From Moorella mulderi DSM 14980 (GTDB lineage: Bacteria; Bacillota; DSM-521; Neomoorellales; Neomoorellaceae), in assembly GCF_001594015.1 (NCBI RefSeq), contig NZ_LTBC01000002.1, forward strand, positions 62,001-126,000: DNA of 64,000 nucleotides, written 5' to 3'. The translations under genes were made by a program, and so were the position numbers. Positions 1 through 8,566 of the stretch are shown here, in pieces; the stretch's first letter is position 1, and the number at the start of each line of letters is the position of its first letter. The notes below the pieces were generated by a model that ran no database searches, was not told the origin of the DNA, and saw nothing but the letters and a program-made list of their open reading frames with translations.

Positions 1-2
1 CT

Positions 3-1283
3 TACCGGACGGTTAAGGTGGCACCTGCACCATGCCAGGATTTTGACTGGCGGCTGGATGCCATTTTAACCTCCAGGCTCTGGGGATACCCCATCATGCT
101 GGCTTTGCTGGCCGTTGTCTTCTGGCTGACTCTAAAGGGGGCCAATTACCCCTCCGCGCTGCTGGCCAGCTTACTATTTGCTTTCCAGGATATACTTACC
201 AGCTTATTCCACCAGCTGGGTGCCCCTGCCTGGTTACATGGCATTGTGGTCCTGGGCATGTACCGCACCCTGGCCTGGGTAGTTGCCGTCATGCTGCCGC
301 CCATGGCCATCTTTTTCCCCCTGTTTACCCTCCTGGAGGACCTGGGTTACCTGCCGCGCATTGCCTTCAACCTGGACAATTTCTTTAAAAAGGCCGGCGC
401 TCATGGCAAGCAGGCTTTAACCATGTGCATGGGCTTCGGCTGCAATGCTGCCGGCGTCGTGGGCTGCCGCATCATTGATTCCCCCCGGGAACGGCTGCTG
501 GCCATCCTGACCAACAATTTTTCCCCCTGCAACGGTCGTTTGCCTACGCTAATTACCCTGGCCGCTATCTTTATGGGCGGTTTGCTCACCACGGCGGCCG
601 GGGCAGTGGCAGCAACCCTCACCGTGGCTGGGATTATCTTGCTGGGTATTGTACTGATGTTTTTTACTTCCTGGTTGCTCTCCCGGACCCTCCTGAAAGG
701 TGTACCCTCATCCTTTACCCTGGAATTGCCCCCATACCGGCCGCCCCAGGTGTTACGGGTAATCACCCGCTCCGTCCTGGACCGGACCCTCTATGTGCTG
801 GCCAGGGCTGTCCTGGTGGCCGCCCCGGCCGGAGCCTTTACCTGGGTCCTGGCCAATGTCCACCTGGGCGCTTTCAGTATTATCGACCACATGGCCGGCT
901 GGCTGCAGCCCTTAGGAAAGGCTGTGGGCCTGGATGGCTACATACTCCTGGCCTTCATCCTGGGCCTACCGGCCAATGAGATCGTCATCCCCATCCTGTT
1001 GATGAGTTACCTCTCAATAGGCATGCTCACAGAGGTGGATAGCCTGGCCACGCTGGGAGAAATCCTGGTGCGACACGGGTGGACCTGGGTTACCGCCCTT
1101 AATGTCATGCTCTTTTCCCTGATGCACTGGCCCTGTGGGACCACCCTGCTGACCATTTATAAAGAAACGAAAAGCCTGAAATGGCCCCTCCTGGCGGCTG
1201 TAATCCCGACGGCCCTGGGCCTGGCTGCCTGCTTCCTGGTAAAGCTGCTGGCAGGTCTATTAGGAGCCGCGCTTGGGGGGTAA
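3..1283 (+). CDS. feoB: Ferrous iron transporter FeoB, C-terminal membrane part (5' end outside window)
   Basis: This is the membrane half of FeoB, which imports Fe2+ across the cytoplasmic membrane. The reading frame is open to the left edge, so the GTPase domain lies outside the window and the GTG at position 18 is not a real start. Visible FeoB features are the linker RLDAILTSRLWG followed by hydrophobic helices, and the two Gate motifs with CMGFGCNAAGV (about residue 138) and NNFSPCNGRLPTL (about residue 165), which carry the conserved cysteines of the FeoB pore. A second Gate region (PANEIVIPILLMSY) and a Cys-containing HWPCGTTLLTI near the end complete the family pattern. It converges on an mntR-type repressor gene with only a few bases between them. 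Confidence 0.95.
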   Translation, partial: YRTVKVAPAPCQDFDWRLDAILTSRLWGYPIMLALLAVVFWLTLKGANYPSALLASLLFAFQDILTSLFHQLGAPAWLHGIVVLGMYRTLAWVVAVMLPPMAIFFPLFTLLEDLGYLPRIAFNLDNFFKKAGAHGKQALTMCMGFGCNAAGVVGCRIIDSPRERLLAILTNNFSPCNGRLPTLITLAAIFMGGLLTTAAGAVAATLTVAGIILLGIVLMFFTSWLLSRTLLKGVPSSFTLELPPYRPPQVLRVITRSVLDRTLYVLARAVLVAAPAGAFTWVLANVHLGAFSIIDHMAGWLQPLGKAVGLDGYILLAFILGLPANEIVIPILLMSYLSIGMLTEVDSLATLGEILVRHGWTWVTALNVMLFSLMHWPCGTTLLTIYKETKSLKWPLLAAVIPTALGLAACFLVKLLAGLLGAALGG

Positions 1284-1289
1284 CGATCC

Positions 1290-1763
1290 CTAGTCGCTGC
1301 TGTGGCGGAACAGCCAGGCCCTGAGGTCTTCCAGTTTTTCTCCTTCCGGGTACTTGTTGAGCCGGTTCATGGCCTGGAGTTCCTCCAGGCACTCGGGATG
1401 GGTACGAAAATACTGGACCAGGTTGCGGAACAGGCACATGGTAGGCGGCGTGATGTAATGCTCGATGCCTTCTACCTGTTCTTCCACTCCTACCCGGGCA
1501 TTGAGGAGGGTTAAAAACTCTTTGAGCATGGCGTCGCGCCAGACGAGGAAATACCCCAGCCGTTTTCCTTTATCGGTGAGGGCAATGTGCCGGTACTTTT
1601 CGTACTGGATAAAACCCTCTTCATGGAGCTTTTGTATCATTCTGGTCACGGATGAAGGCTGGACGTTCAGGGCTCCGGCCAGGTCGACCGCCCGGACATA
1701 ACCTTTTTCCTGGGTTAACCTGTAGATCATCTCCAGGTAATCTTCCATGCTTTCCGTCAACAT
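1290..1763 (-). CDS. mntR: DtxR/MntR-family metal-dependent repressor
   Basis: A 157-aa metalloregulator. The N-terminal winged helix carries SMEDYLEMIY and PSSVTRMIQKL, almost the same as Bacillus MntR, then a dimerisation region with VEGIEHYI. Of the residues known as Mn ligands in B. subtilis MntR, Asp8, Glu11, and the Glu/Glu/His set of the VEGIEH motif are present, but the position aligned with His77 (YRHELL in Bacillus) reads WRDAML, that is Asp. This may change metal preference. The gene lies tail-to-tail with feoB, so it could report iron or manganese status. The ATG at 1763 follows a clear purine-rich site. The family is certain; the metal is not. Confidence 0.9.
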   Translation of the reverse strand: MLTESMEDYLEMIYRLTQEKGYVRAVDLAGALNVQPSSVTRMIQKLHEEGFIQYEKYRHIALTDKGKRLGYFLVWRDAMLKEFLTLLNARVGVEEQVEGIEHYITPPTMCLFRNLVQYFRTHPECLEELQAMNRLNKYPEGEKLEDLRAWLFRHSSD

Positions 1764-1875
1764 GGCTCTCCCTCCCGGAAGTTTCTTGCCTGCTAAACTT
1801 TATGCCGGGAGGCACAGTTTTTTGCCCGGACTAAAAGGCCATGGTACACCTGAAGCCGGTCGCGGCAATAAAGTC

Positions 1876-1903
1876 CAAAAAACAAGCCGGTTTATGACCG
1901 GCT
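1876..1903 (-). terminator. Rho-independent terminator of the SASP gene
   Basis: On the minus strand AGCCGG, a short loop and CCGGCT are followed by a T-rich run. The stem begins at the SASP stop codon, so the terminator overlaps the end of that gene. Confidence 0.8.
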
Positions 1904-2144
1904 ATAGCTCATCCTGCAGGTTTAAACGGGCTTTCCGATCGCCCTCCCCGGCCAGGGCCTTTTCCCCGGCCTTGACCAGCTTGCGCACCATATTGCCGCC
2001 GATTTTACCGGCTTCCCTGGTGGTCAACTCATCTCCCGGGTTGGCCAGGTCATCATCCAGGCCCAATTCTTTGGCCGTTTCCCACTTTAATTTCTCGAGC
2101 TGTCTTTCCGTCCGCAGCCGGTCATTATCCTTTTTGTGGCCCAT
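1902..2144 (-). CDS. Alpha/beta-type small acid-soluble spore protein
   Basis: An 80-aa DNA-binding spore protein. The family signatures are visible: LKWETAKELGL (helix 1, position of the GPR protease site) and TTREAGKIGGNMVRKLV (the SASP core motif). Such proteins coat spore DNA in an A-like form and protect it from UV and heat. The ATG at 2144 has GCGGGGGTG a few bases upstream, so I prefer it to the GTG at 2153. The protein is slightly longer at the N-terminus and more charged than Bacillus SspA/B. It has its own terminator and stands alone. Family assignment is secure; the paralogue cannot be named. Confidence 0.9.
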   Translation of the reverse strand: MGHKKDNDRLRTERQLEKLKWETAKELGLDDDLANPGDELTTREAGKIGGNMVRKLVKAGEKALAGEGDRKARLNLQDEL

Positions 2145-2208
2145 TTTAATCACCCCCGCAATATTGTACCGGTACAGGCAGGGAATTATGTACCTGTTAG
2201 TAGCAGTC

Positions 2209-3300
2209 TCACCCTTTAATGTTGCGTATTTTAGCTACCAGGAGCAGCGAGGCCGGGTAGATCAGGTAAGCAGGGAGGAAATAAAACGGGAAAGCGCGGC
2301 CGGCAAAGATTAACATTTGGGAAAAATTTTCATAGAGGCTCATGGCTAAAAAGGTTAGCAGAAGGCCTGCCGGTAGCACGAGGGGGCGGTAATCCTGCAG
2401 GCCTAGAAGCTGGGCCGAGCCCAGGGTAAAGGTATAGTAGACAACACTCAGTTTTAATAAAATGGTAAAGCTCCATACGAAAATGATGACCGGTTCCAGG
2501 CGTTGCAAAAAGTCGCCGATATTAATCATCTGGATGGCTATAAGGCTGGGGAAATTAATGCGCGCCGTTTCGGATGCGCCCAGGACGATGATGTTACGTA
2601 CCAGTACCAGCGTGGTGAGCAATGTTGCTATGATTACGGCCCGGGCGAAGGGAGCAAAGCTTTTTTGGGGTTCGGTTAAAAAAGGTAAAAGAACCAAAAA
2701 GAAGACGGCTTCGCCGAAGGGAAAAACAAAGGCCGGGTAGACCCCGCGCAGGACAGGCAGCGGCCCCCTTTCCATAACCGGGAGGAGGGCTTCCCAGTGA
2801 ACCAGTCCCGGGACAGATACAGCCAGGGCGGTGAGAACTAAAATGGCAAAGATAATAAAAGGAAGTAGCAGTTCGCCCATCCGGGCCGGGACTTCTATCC
2901 CCAGGCGAACGGCGTAGGCGGCCAGGCCGGCAAAAACCCCGGCAACGATTTCCATTGGCGTTTGGGGCAAAACGATCAGCTTGTATAAATCAACAACGTT
3001 ACGCAAAACCAGGGCCGCCAGGTGCAGGGCGTACCAGAGAAAAATAATATTCAAGCAGGTTCCCAGCCATCGCCCTAAAACCCGGGAGGCATATTGCACC
3101 GGTGATTCTCGCGGGAAGCGCCGGCCGAGGGCAGTATAGCAATAGGCCGCACCCAGGCCTATGGTTCCCGCTAGAAGATAAGATATCCAGGCGTCCTGTT
3201 TGGCCGGCCCGACAGGGACGATCAGGGTAGAGGTACCAATAAGGTACCCGGTAACGAGCAAAAAAAATTGCCAGAGAGATATCCTGCCTTTTTCACCCAC
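2209..3300 (-). CDS. GerAB-type spore germination permease (APC superfamily)
   Basis: A 363-aa integral membrane protein with about ten hydrophobic segments. The start (ISLWQFFLLVTGYLIGTSTL) and the closing ENFSQMLIFAGRAFPFYFLPAYLIYP match the GerAB/GerKB family, the B subunit that binds germinant in the inner spore membrane. The GTG start at 3300 lies seven bases after AGGAGG. It is divergent from the A and C subunit genes (3442-6455). In Bacillus the order is usually A-B-C in one operon, so here the B subunit has been split off and inverted. The germinant cannot be predicted. Confidence 0.9.
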   Translation of the reverse strand: MGEKGRISLWQFFLLVTGYLIGTSTLIVPVGPAKQDAWISYLLAGTIGLGAAYCYTALGRRFPRESPVQYASRVLGRWLGTCLNIIFLWYALHLAALVLRNVVDLYKLIVLPQTPMEIVAGVFAGLAAYAVRLGIEVPARMGELLLPFIIFAILVLTALAVSVPGLVHWEALLPVMERGPLPVLRGVYPAFVFPFGEAVFFLVLLPFLTEPQKSFAPFARAVIIATLLTTLVLVRNIIVLGASETARINFPSLIAIQMINIGDFLQRLEPVIIFVWSFTILLKLSVVYYTFTLGSAQLLGLQDYRPLVLPAGLLLTFLAMSLYENFSQMLIFAGRAFPFYFLPAYLIYPASLLLVAKIRNIKG

Positions 3301-3441
3301 GGTTATTCCTCCTGGTGACCGGACAGTATTTCCTAAATAATATTTCCACTTAAAGGGGAAATATACAACTGCTCTTGGTATACAAAGCCATAGCGGGTTT
3401 CATACTAGTTCCATCAAGTTCCACAATTTTGGCTAGAGAAG

Positions 3442-5115
3442 GTGCTGGCTTTGCTCTGGTTATGGCGTCTTTTATGGCGCGAAGCCACCCCAGGCAAGCA
3501 AACTTCAAACGAACACGCCCTGCCAATAACTACCAGGCTTGAAGCTAACATTGAATACCTTAAAAAAACCTTTGGCCGGAGTGAGGACCTGGTCATCAGG
3601 GAGATAGAGCTGCCGGGTAACAAACTGGCGCTGGTTTACCTGGAAACCCTGATCGACCGGGATGTGGTCCAGCGGGATATCCTGCGTTCCCTGTTAGCCT
3701 TGCAGGCAATACCACTGCCGGGGGATAAAGCAAGATTCAGCCGGTTGATCCGTGCCAGGTTAACCATCGGCGATCTTCAAGAAGAGCGGCTGTGGTCAAA
3801 GATAATCACCGGCTTGCTGGACGGCAAGGCGGTTTTAATGGTTGAAGGATATAGCCGGTGCCTGCTGCTCAGTATAGAAGGTTGGGAAAAAAGGCCGGTC
3901 GAAGAACCTGTCAATGAAGTTAGTATCCGTGGCCCCCGCGAGGGATTTGCTGAAAATTTAGCAACGAATATCTCTCTCATCAGGCGGCGGTTGCGTGCGC
4001 CCGAGCTTCGTTTTGAAGCTATGAACCTGGGCCGGCGTACCCACACCAAGGTGGTTATCTGTTACCTGGAAGGACTGGTATTAAAGGGAATTCTTGAGGA
4101 ACTCCGCCGCCGGTTGCAGCGCATTGATATTGACGGCATCCTGGAAAGCGGCTATATTGAGGAACTCATTGAAGACGCTCCCAATTCTCCCTTTCCCCAG
4201 CTTAACCGCACGGAAAGGCCGGATAAACTGGTTGCCGATTTATTAGAAGGGAGGATAGCCGTCCTGACTGATGGTACACCCTTTGCCCTGATCCTCCCGG
4301 GCAGCCTGATATCCCAGTTGCATGCCCCGGACGATTATTATGAGCGCTGGCCTTTAACTATTGGGATACGCCTGTTTCGCTTTTTAGGAATATTTATCGC
4401 CCTGCTACTGCCGTCCCTTTATGTAGCATTGACTACCTTCCACCAGGAAATGATTCCGACCCCCCTGGCGATATCTATCGCTGCCCAGCGTGAGCTGGTG
4501 CCGTACCCGGCCGTTGTTGAAGCTTTAATCATGCAGGTGCTTTTTGAAATTCTCATTGAAGCCGGCATAAGGTTGCCCCGGGCCATAGGCACGGCGATCA
4601 GCATTGTAGGAGCCCTGGTTATCGGTGAAGCAGCCGTCCGGGCGGGGCTGATGTCGGCGGCAATGGTCATCGTTATTGCCGCTACAGCCATCGCTTCGTT
4701 CACCATACCTACATTTGGCCTGAGCCAGGCCGTGAGGATGCTTCGCCTGCCGATGATTCTTTTAGCCGGTTTTCTGGGCTTGCTTGGTATTTTTGCCGGC
4801 TTGCTGGTCATTTTAATCCACCTGGTGAGCCTGAGGAGTTTTGGTGAGCCTTATCTCAGCCCCCTGGCACCATTTATTTGGGAAGCGCAAAAAGACCTGG
4901 TGGTGAGGGTGCCCTGGTGGGCCATGCTCTGGCGGCCCGTTCTCACCGGCTGGCGAGATTTATGGCGTATAAAACCAGGCTTGCACCCTTTTATTACATC
5001 TAGAGATAAAAATGCCCAGGATGAATTGGAAACGCAGTTGGGTGAAGGCAATGGGAAAAGCGTTCCAGCCAGGAAAGGGAAAAAAAAAACGGGGAAGCTG
5101 GCGAGGAAGAGATAA
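3442..5115 (+). CDS. GerA-family spore germination protein (A subunit)
   Basis: A 557-aa protein of the GerA/SpoVAF family. The soluble N-terminal half (to about residue 290) contains the family landmarks RGPREGFAENLATNISLIRRRL and LNRTERPDKLVADLLEGRIA; the C-terminal half has membrane helices beginning near IGIRLFRFLGIFIALLLPSLYV and ends in a lysine-rich tail. It forms the nutrient-responsive ion channel of the germinant receptor in the inner spore membrane. GTG at 3442 is taken as start, but no strong ribosome site precedes it and a start some residues later is possible. It is followed by the GerC-type lipoprotein gene. Confidence 0.9.
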   Translation: MLALLWLWRLLWREATPGKQTSNEHALPITTRLEANIEYLKKTFGRSEDLVIREIELPGNKLALVYLETLIDRDVVQRDILRSLLALQAIPLPGDKARFSRLIRARLTIGDLQEERLWSKIITGLLDGKAVLMVEGYSRCLLLSIEGWEKRPVEEPVNEVSIRGPREGFAENLATNISLIRRRLRAPELRFEAMNLGRRTHTKVVICYLEGLVLKGILEELRRRLQRIDIDGILESGYIEELIEDAPNSPFPQLNRTERPDKLVADLLEGRIAVLTDGTPFALILPGSLISQLHAPDDYYERWPLTIGIRLFRFLGIFIALLLPSLYVALTTFHQEMIPTPLAISIAAQRELVPYPAVVEALIMQVLFEILIEAGIRLPRAIGTAISIVGALVIGEAAVRAGLMSAAMVIVIAATAIASFTIPTFGLSQAVRMLRLPMILLAGFLGLLGIFAGLLVILIHLVSLRSFGEPYLSPLAPFIWEAQKDLVVRVPWWAMLWRPVLTGWRDLWRIKPGLHPFITSRDKNAQDELETQLGEGNGKSVPARKGKKKTGKLARKR

Positions 5116-5159
5116 ATTAACTGCCAGAGAGGCCTTATGGCGTTTAGTGGCGAGAACGA

Positions 5160-6455
5160 TTGGGAAGTGGTATATTGGTTTCTAAAGCCGGAAGCAATTA
5201 TTTTTTATACGTAACCCTTGGCCTGGTAGCCCTTTTGACGGCCCTGTTCTTGAACGGCTGCTGGGATCGCCGGGAGATAAATGAACTGGCCTTCCTGTCC
5301 AGCATGGCGGTAGACCTGGCAGGAGAGCAGCGTCTTTTAACCTATGAATTCGTCCGGCCGGGTGCTACCGGTGGGGGCGAAAGGGGAGGAGGGGGAACTT
5401 TACCTCATCGCCAGGCTACCCTCCGCAGCGGCAGTGGAAAAACCATTATAGCTGCCAACAGGCAAATTACCACCACCCTCCCCCGCCGGGCTTATCTTGC
5501 CCATACTAACGCCGTACTGGTAGGAGAAGAAATGGCCCGCCGGGGCCTGGGAGAGGTGCTTGATTTTATTGACCGGAACCCGGAATTGCGCCGCACGACC
5601 TTGATTATGCTCACCCGGGGAACGGCACGGGAGATATTAATAAAAGTGCAGGGGGACATGGAAACAACCCTGGGCAAGGAAATAAGCGGTCTCCGCAAGT
5701 GGGTGCAGAGCAGTGGCTACGGTTTTATTCCTAATGTTAACGACGTTTTTTTTGATTTATCCAATGAAGCGGGAACCACTGTCCTGCCGGTTCTGGAGCT
5801 TAGTCCCCAGCCGTTCCCGCCCCATATTGGCACGGGTGCGTCGTCAAGCAGCGGCGGTTCCCGGGGAACCGGGAGTACAGAGGGACGGGTAGAGGAACCG
5901 GAAACGGTAAGGACGGTGCACCTCAACGGTGCCGGCCTTTTTTACCACGACAAACTGGTGGCGTGGCTGGATAAAGATCAAGTCCGCGGGTGGGCCTGGG
6001 TGCGCAATAAAGTACGGCGGGCCGTACTGGCGTTACGTTGCCAGGGAAATAATACTAAGGTTGCCGTAGATATAACTGAAGCCCGCGCAGATGTAAGCGT
6101 CGACATGCAAGGGGGCCAGCTCCAGGGTAAGATCAAGCTAAGGGTGGAGGGCGAGCTTCTGGAACAGCAGTGCAACCTGGACTTTACCAGGGAAGAGGCC
6201 ATTAAATCGCTAGAAAGCCAGATGGCAGCACAGATTACGGCTGAAATCAGCAGTGCCCTCAATCAGGCTAAGATGGTGGGAGCTGATGTTTTCGGCTTCG
6301 GCGGCGCCCTCCATCGCCAACAACCTGAACTGTGGCACCAGCTACAGGGACGCTGGAACGAAGAATTTAAAAAGCTGCCTGTTGCCATCAATGTCGAAGC
6401 TAAATTAAGACGTACTGGGATGACAGGTCGTCCCTGGCAACCCGGGGCGCGCTAG
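5160..6455 (+). CDS. GerC-family germination lipoprotein (C subunit)
   Basis: A 431-aa Ger(x)C family lipoprotein. A hydrophobic signal segment (YVTLGLVALLTALFLNGC) ends in a lipobox with Cys at about residue 34, followed by WDRREINELAF, the typical start of mature GerC proteins. The C-terminal domain carries the KVAVDITEARADVS and QMAAQITAEISSALNQAK region seen in the family. The lipoprotein is anchored on the outer face of the inner spore membrane and completes the receptor with the A and B subunits. The initiation codon is uncertain (TTG at 5160 or a TTG five codons later). A Gly/Ser-rich insertion (SSSGGSRGTGS) lies near the middle. Confidence 0.9.
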   Translation: MGSGILVSKAGSNYFLYVTLGLVALLTALFLNGCWDRREINELAFLSSMAVDLAGEQRLLTYEFVRPGATGGGERGGGGTLPHRQATLRSGSGKTIIAANRQITTTLPRRAYLAHTNAVLVGEEMARRGLGEVLDFIDRNPELRRTTLIMLTRGTAREILIKVQGDMETTLGKEISGLRKWVQSSGYGFIPNVNDVFFDLSNEAGTTVLPVLELSPQPFPPHIGTGASSSSGGSRGTGSTEGRVEEPETVRTVHLNGAGLFYHDKLVAWLDKDQVRGWAWVRNKVRRAVLALRCQGNNTKVAVDITEARADVSVDMQGGQLQGKIKLRVEGELLEQQCNLDFTREEAIKSLESQMAAQITAEISSALNQAKMVGADVFGFGGALHRQQPELWHQLQGRWNEEFKKLPVAINVEAKLRRTGMTGRPWQPGAR

Positions 6456-6507
6456 TAGTTAAAGCAGCCTGCTCCCTTCTGAGACTTGCTATGTAAGGAG
6501 TGCCTTA

Positions 6508-6741
6508 ATGGCAGGTTTGTTCATTTTAGTGGTTGTATATACCATTATTTTTCTCCTGGATGTCCCGCCCCTGGTCCGGCGCCGGGCCTGGCGGGAACTA
6601 CTCGCTTTTGCCGTCCTCTCCCTGATGGGGCTGGCCCTGGGGGTTCCCTGGTCCCTGGGGCATAAAATATTCTTTCCTTCGGAGGCACTCATCAAATTTT
6701 TTGAGCCGCTGGCCCGGTTGGTCCTGGACCCCCAGGAATAA
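6508..6741 (+). CDS. Small two-helix membrane protein next to germination genes
   Basis: A 77-aa protein of unknown function. It shows two hydrophobic segments (LFILVVVYTIIFLLDV and ELLAFAVLSLMGLALGV) separated by a basic, arginine-rich turn. ATG at 6508 follows AAGGAGTG with good spacing. The close spacing after the GerC gene suggests the same transcript; small membrane proteins are known as fourth (D-type) subunits of some germinant receptors, so that role is possible but only an inference. Confidence 0.7.
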   Translation: MAGLFILVVVYTIIFLLDVPPLVRRRAWRELLAFAVLSLMGLALGVPWSLGHKIFFPSEALIKFFEPLARLVLDPQE

Positions 6742-7005
6742 GGCAGCTGCTGCTTTCAACTGCCGCGCCGACAGGCGCGGACCGGTAACTGAACTGGTAA
6801 TCAGGAATTACAGTTAGGGAGTAATGGCCAAATAGCGGCCGTTATTGCCCGAACAAATATTACCTATACCAAAGGCAAACACATAGCGACAGGTTTAATT
6901 GGCAACGCCGGTCCCGGTGCGAGCTAATAGCTAAGCTAGGGCTCATGTCGCGGCGAAGTTGAATGTTAATAGTTCTATTCGGAGAAAAAATGAATAATCT
7001 TTCCT

Positions 7006-7449
7006 ATGGGGGTGTTGGACGTGAATCCCCTTAGCTTCGCCTTGCTAGGAGCCCTTTGCTGGGGTATAGCTCCGCTTTTTGGCAAAGTTGCTTTACTGGA
7101 TGTATCCGCCGCGGCGGGATTAATAGCCCGTACCTTTCTGGCCGGGGGGCTGGTAGCTCCATGGGTAATTTACAGGGGGGGCCTGGGCTATCTTTTGGCT
7201 ATACCCCTCAAATCCTGGTGTTTTCTCACTGCCGAAGCTTTCTTTACTGCTGTGGCCGGTGACCTGGCCTATTACTCCGCCTTAAAACACGGCCAGCCGG
7301 CTGAAGTAAATTTAATTATAAGTACCTCTCCCTTTATTACCCTTATCCTGTCTGCACTTATTTTTGCCGAAGAAATTAGCTGGAATAAATTGCTGGGCGG
7401 TTTGTTTATTTGTCTGGGGGTTTTTCTGGTAGGATTGGTGGGAAGGTGA
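7006..7449 (+). CDS. Single-domain EamA/DMT-family transporter
   Basis: A 147-aa membrane protein equal to one EamA repeat. The start (LSFALLGALCWGIAPLFGKVAL) and the end (FITLILSALIFAEEISWNKLLGGLFICLGVFLVGL) are the first and last helices of the domain. Most DMT transporters have two repeats; one-repeat proteins of this length are a known subtype that works as homo- or heterodimers, so truncation is not required. The substrate is unknown. The gene is followed after a short gap by a VanW-family gene on the same strand. Confidence 0.8.
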   Translation: MGVLDVNPLSFALLGALCWGIAPLFGKVALLDVSAAAGLIARTFLAGGLVAPWVIYRGGLGYLLAIPLKSWCFLTAEAFFTAVAGDLAYYSALKHGQPAEVNLIISTSPFITLILSALIFAEEISWNKLLGGLFICLGVFLVGLVGR

Positions 7450-7477
7450 CCGACCACCTGGCGAGGGGTGTAACCCT

Positions 7478-8380
7478 TTGCGTATTATTTACTTGATATT
7501 ATTTATTATTGCCGGGTTGCTCCTAACCTGGCTATGGTTGGACTGGTCTAAAGGCCGGCAGGTGATCCATTCTATACCCTCAGGTTCGTCGCAATATAAA
7601 ACGGAAAACGTTGTCTCGGGTAACGAAACGCTGCCCTGGGCCGGGAACAGGGAGGTAGAAGAACTTTTAAGAAAGTATGACACCCCTGTTCTCATGGCGT
7701 CCTATCACGCCAGTTTACCCGACCCTATTCTCTGGGAAGCATACAATGTGGCCTTGGCTGCCGACAGGCTTGCCGGCACCGTTCTTAAACCCGGGGAAAT
7801 TTTTTCGCAGAATAAACTTTTAGGACCATATACCAAAGCCCGCGGTTACCGCGATGGTCCCATGTTTGCAGGTAATAAAATCATTCCCAGCGAGGGCGGT
7901 GGGGTTTGTAAAATTGCCTCGGTCTTATACAACGTAGCCATCCTGGCCAACCTGGAAATCATTGAGCGTTATCCCCACTCATTAACAGTGCCCTACGTAC
8001 CTCCAGGTCAGGATGCTACGGTTGCCTATGGCACCTATGATTTTCGCTTTCGCAACAATACCACCAGCCCCCTGGTCATCTGGGCTGATACTTACGGCGA
8101 TACCCTCTACATTGCCTTTTACGGCCGGGAAAAGCCACCCAGGGTAACCTGGCATCATGAAATTCTAGGGAAAACTGAAAGCTGGACGGAATATAAATAC
8201 AATCCTTCCTTACCCCCCGGGACAGAAAAGGTAATTTTTCCCGGCCAGGATGGTATTACCGTTCGTTCCTGGGTTACCATTGAACAGCCAAATGGTAAAA
8301 TTATCCGCAAAGACCTTGGCATTAGCCGCTATCAAGCCAGCCCTTGCCTTGTAGAACGGGGTCCCCTAATTAAGAAATAA
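7478..8380 (+). CDS. VanW-family protein with N-terminal membrane anchor
   Basis: A 300-aa protein with one N-terminal hydrophobic helix (YLILFIIAGLLLTWLWL) and an extracytoplasmic VanW domain. Family motifs are LKPGEIFSQNKLLGPYTKARGY, EGGGVCKIASVLYNVAI and the closing YDFRFRNNTTSPLVIWA, where the Cys-containing GGGVC motif is characteristic. VanW proteins occur in cell-wall or spore-related contexts in Firmicutes but have no proven biochemical role. The TTG at 7478 is used as start. It is adjacent to, but not clearly linked with, the germination cluster. Confidence 0.85.
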   Translation: MRIIYLILFIIAGLLLTWLWLDWSKGRQVIHSIPSGSSQYKTENVVSGNETLPWAGNREVEELLRKYDTPVLMASYHASLPDPILWEAYNVALAADRLAGTVLKPGEIFSQNKLLGPYTKARGYRDGPMFAGNKIIPSEGGGVCKIASVLYNVAILANLEIIERYPHSLTVPYVPPGQDATVAYGTYDFRFRNNTTSPLVIWADTYGDTLYIAFYGREKPPRVTWHHEILGKTESWTEYKYNPSLPPGTEKVIFPGQDGITVRSWVTIEQPNGKIIRKDLGISRYQASPCLVERGPLIKK

Positions 8381-8394
8381 TTGCGCGCCAGCTG

Positions 8395-8566
8395 GTAGAA
8401 AAATCACCTTGACGTGCCAGGGGTGGGCTGAGCTGCCGACGGGATTGACTTTTTGGCCCTGCACTGTGGTACTACCGTAACCGACTTAGCTGCTGGTTAC
8501 GACCACATTAACGCTGGCCTTGGCCGCGCCATAAGCGCCTGGGCTGGCGCTGATTACTACACTGCC
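8395..8566 (-). pseudogene. Possible relic of a secreted or cell-surface repeat protein
   Basis: Downstream of mqnC on the same strand, one minus frame reads GSVVISASPGAYGAAKASV, then NVVVTSS, a stop, and then VGYGSTTVQGQKVNPV and HVKVIFLPAG. The composition (Gly, Ser, Val, alternating strands) resembles bacterial Ig-like or surface domains, and it continues across one stop codon. No start or full domain can be defined, so this is only a weak suggestion that a coding remnant lies here. Confidence 0.3.

Noticed and set aside
6780-6930. Open stretch of about 38 codons reading QIAAVIARTNITYTKGK before a stop
   Set aside because: It has no start, no ribosome site and no recognisable family, so it is not listed as a gene or relic.
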